A DNA stretch of 5,176 nt from the NCBI GenBank assembly GCA_001830645.1, contig MIBM01000094.1, positions 1 to 5,176 of the forward strand, in the 5' to 3' direction. Within the stretch, counting starts at the first letter, position 1. Every line of letters starts with the position of its first letter. The position numbers were made by a program, and so were the translations under genes. Under the pieces are notes generated by a model. The model worked only from the letters and a program-made list of their open reading frames with translations. It was not told the origin of the DNA and made no database searches. Positions 4,340 to 5,176 of this stretch are shown one piece after another. The stretch comes from Spirochaetes bacterium RIFOXYC1_FULL_54_7 (GTDB taxonomy: Bacteria > Spirochaetota > Spirochaetia > Treponematales > UBA12059).

Positions 4340-5176
4340 TCAATTCTCTGAAATTTCTTCCTGCAAGGCACGGACAAGAGTCTCTGCCGCCTGATAGGTC
4401 TCATTGGCGGTCCTTTTGTTGAACTCCATCATGGCGGCCTCCAGCAGACCTGGCTTGGTCATAAGGTCGCAGACCGCGGCGCCAAGGATCTTGGCTGCGT
4501 AGATCATGCCCTTCATGCCGAAACTCGATCCGGAGGCGGCCGTAGCTTGCCAGGTATGAGATCCGACACCGACTGGCCAGGTAGCGGTGTTTATCTGTGC
4601 AGTCGGGGCAATGTGGGATACGTCGCCCACATCAGTGGACGCAGCCATGGTCCAGCCCTTGCCCCAGTAACCCACGCCTTCATGGATGGCTTCACTTATC
4701 ATACTATCTGCCGAGTCCGCATCGACTCCCAGTCCCATAAGTGTGGCTTTCTTCTGATCATCCGAGAAGTATGAGGCTAGTTTCCGGGCCAGCTGGTTTT
4801 CTTTTTCTGTCCATTCGGGATTGGGAATGGACTTGAGGTTCTCCCAGAGGGCATCGGAAATAGCGGCATTAGGCATCAAGTCCCAGCAGCCGAATTTTAT
4901 GGAGTATTCCATGTGTGTACCAGTCATGATGGCCGCTCCCCTGGCTACATCGATGACCCGCCTGAGCAGTGTCAGGGCCTCACGCATGTGGGGTGATCGT
5001 ACCTGGTAGGCTCCCGAAGCGAACTTCGGCACAATGTTTGGTCGCTCCCCGCCGGAAATGACAATGTAGTGCACCCGCGCGGAGCCAGGCATGTGCTCCC
5101 TGAGAAACTCCACACCCAGATTCATCAAGGTCAGGGCATCCAGAGCTGATCGGCCAAGATGTGGCACCTGGGCCGC
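4340..5176 (-). CDS. AbgB-like M20-family amidohydrolase (aminobenzoyl-glutamate utilisation type), 5' partial
   Basis: The 278 C-terminal residues run from the right window edge to TGA at 4342-4340; the family is about 470-480 aa, so over 40% is missing. The visible part begins AAQVPHLGRSALDAL, the helix entering the M20 dimerisation domain. It continues with GGERPNIVP and YQVRSPHMREAL of that domain. The return to the catalytic domain carries STDVGDVSHIAPT (about 4600-4638) and GSHTWQATAASGSS (about 4519-4560). These two motifs are characteristic of AbgB and its relatives, and the late His is expected to help bind the metal pair. AbgB with AbgA cleaves p-aminobenzoyl-glutamate, a folate breakdown product; relatives act on other N-acyl amino acids or dipeptides, so the substrate is uncertain. 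The GTG at 5167-5165 is an internal valine, not a start, since conserved sequence continues upstream. No frameshift is seen. Confidence 0.9.
   Translation of the reverse strand, partial: AAQVPHLGRSALDALTLMNLGVEFLREHMPGSARVHYIVISGGERPNIVPKFASGAYQVRSPHMREALTLLRRVIDVARGAAIMTGTHMEYSIKFGCWDLMPNAAISDALWENLKSIPNPEWTEKENQLARKLASYFSDDQKKATLMGLGVDADSADSMISEAIHEGVGYWGKGWTMAASTDVGDVSHIAPTAQINTATWPVGVGSHTWQATAASGSSFGMKGMIYAAKILGAAVCDLMTKPGLLEAAMMEFNKRTANETYQAAETLVRALQEEISEN

Noticed and set aside
1..5176. tRNA, rRNA, CRISPR array, insertion sequence or attachment site
   Set aside because: No cloverleaf, regularly spaced repeats, transposase fragments or flanking inverted repeats were seen on reading either strand. 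The deletion in the two-component genes shows no IS footprint.

Overview
The window is a moderately GC-rich bacterial segment with short gaps, three complete protein genes, two gene fragments and two genes cut by the window edges. The gene types (AlaX-like editing protein, DUF4080 B12-binding radical SAM protein, MgtE, an OmpR-type response regulator with an ArlS-like kinase, AbgB-like amidohydrolase), the frequent AGG and ATA codons and the strong Shine-Dalgarno sites fit an anaerobic Clostridia-like Bacillota best. Another anaerobic lineage such as Synergistota is not excluded. The taxonomic call is an inference.

Layout: positions 1-132 hold the last codons of a DHHA1-domain protein. Its stop overlaps the TTG start of a 466-aa B12-binding radical SAM protein (129-1529). 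A 272-base gap follows and is not empty. It holds a near-consensus sigma-70 promoter (1573-1601), a strong Shine-Dalgarno site, a 34-codon upstream ORF (1650-1754), several mutually exclusive hairpins, and a structured ribosome-binding region leading into mgtE (1802-3181), a CBS-domain Mg2+ channel.

After mgtE, a second near-consensus promoter (3199-3227) lies only about 7 bases before where a near-leaderless transcript for a response regulator would need to start (ATG 3241). The response regulator has an intact receiver domain but breaks off inside its DNA-binding domain near 3713. From that point the sequence continues, in another frame, as the back half of a histidine kinase that lacks its sensor, membrane segments and phospho-acceptor histidine. 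This looks like a deletion that fused the two genes of a two-component system. The kinase remnant ends at 4339 and is directly abutted, tail to tail, by an AbgB-like M20 amidohydrolase on the minus strand that runs off the right edge.

The most interesting element is the mgtE leader. Its short ORF encodes an acidic, proline-rich start followed by a basic stretch and a short hydrophobic end. That is the same order of features as enterobacterial MgtL, the leader peptide that controls the unrelated Mg2+ transporter MgtA. The leader does not resemble an M-box riboswitch. It may be an independently evolved Mg2+-sensing translation attenuator on mgtE.
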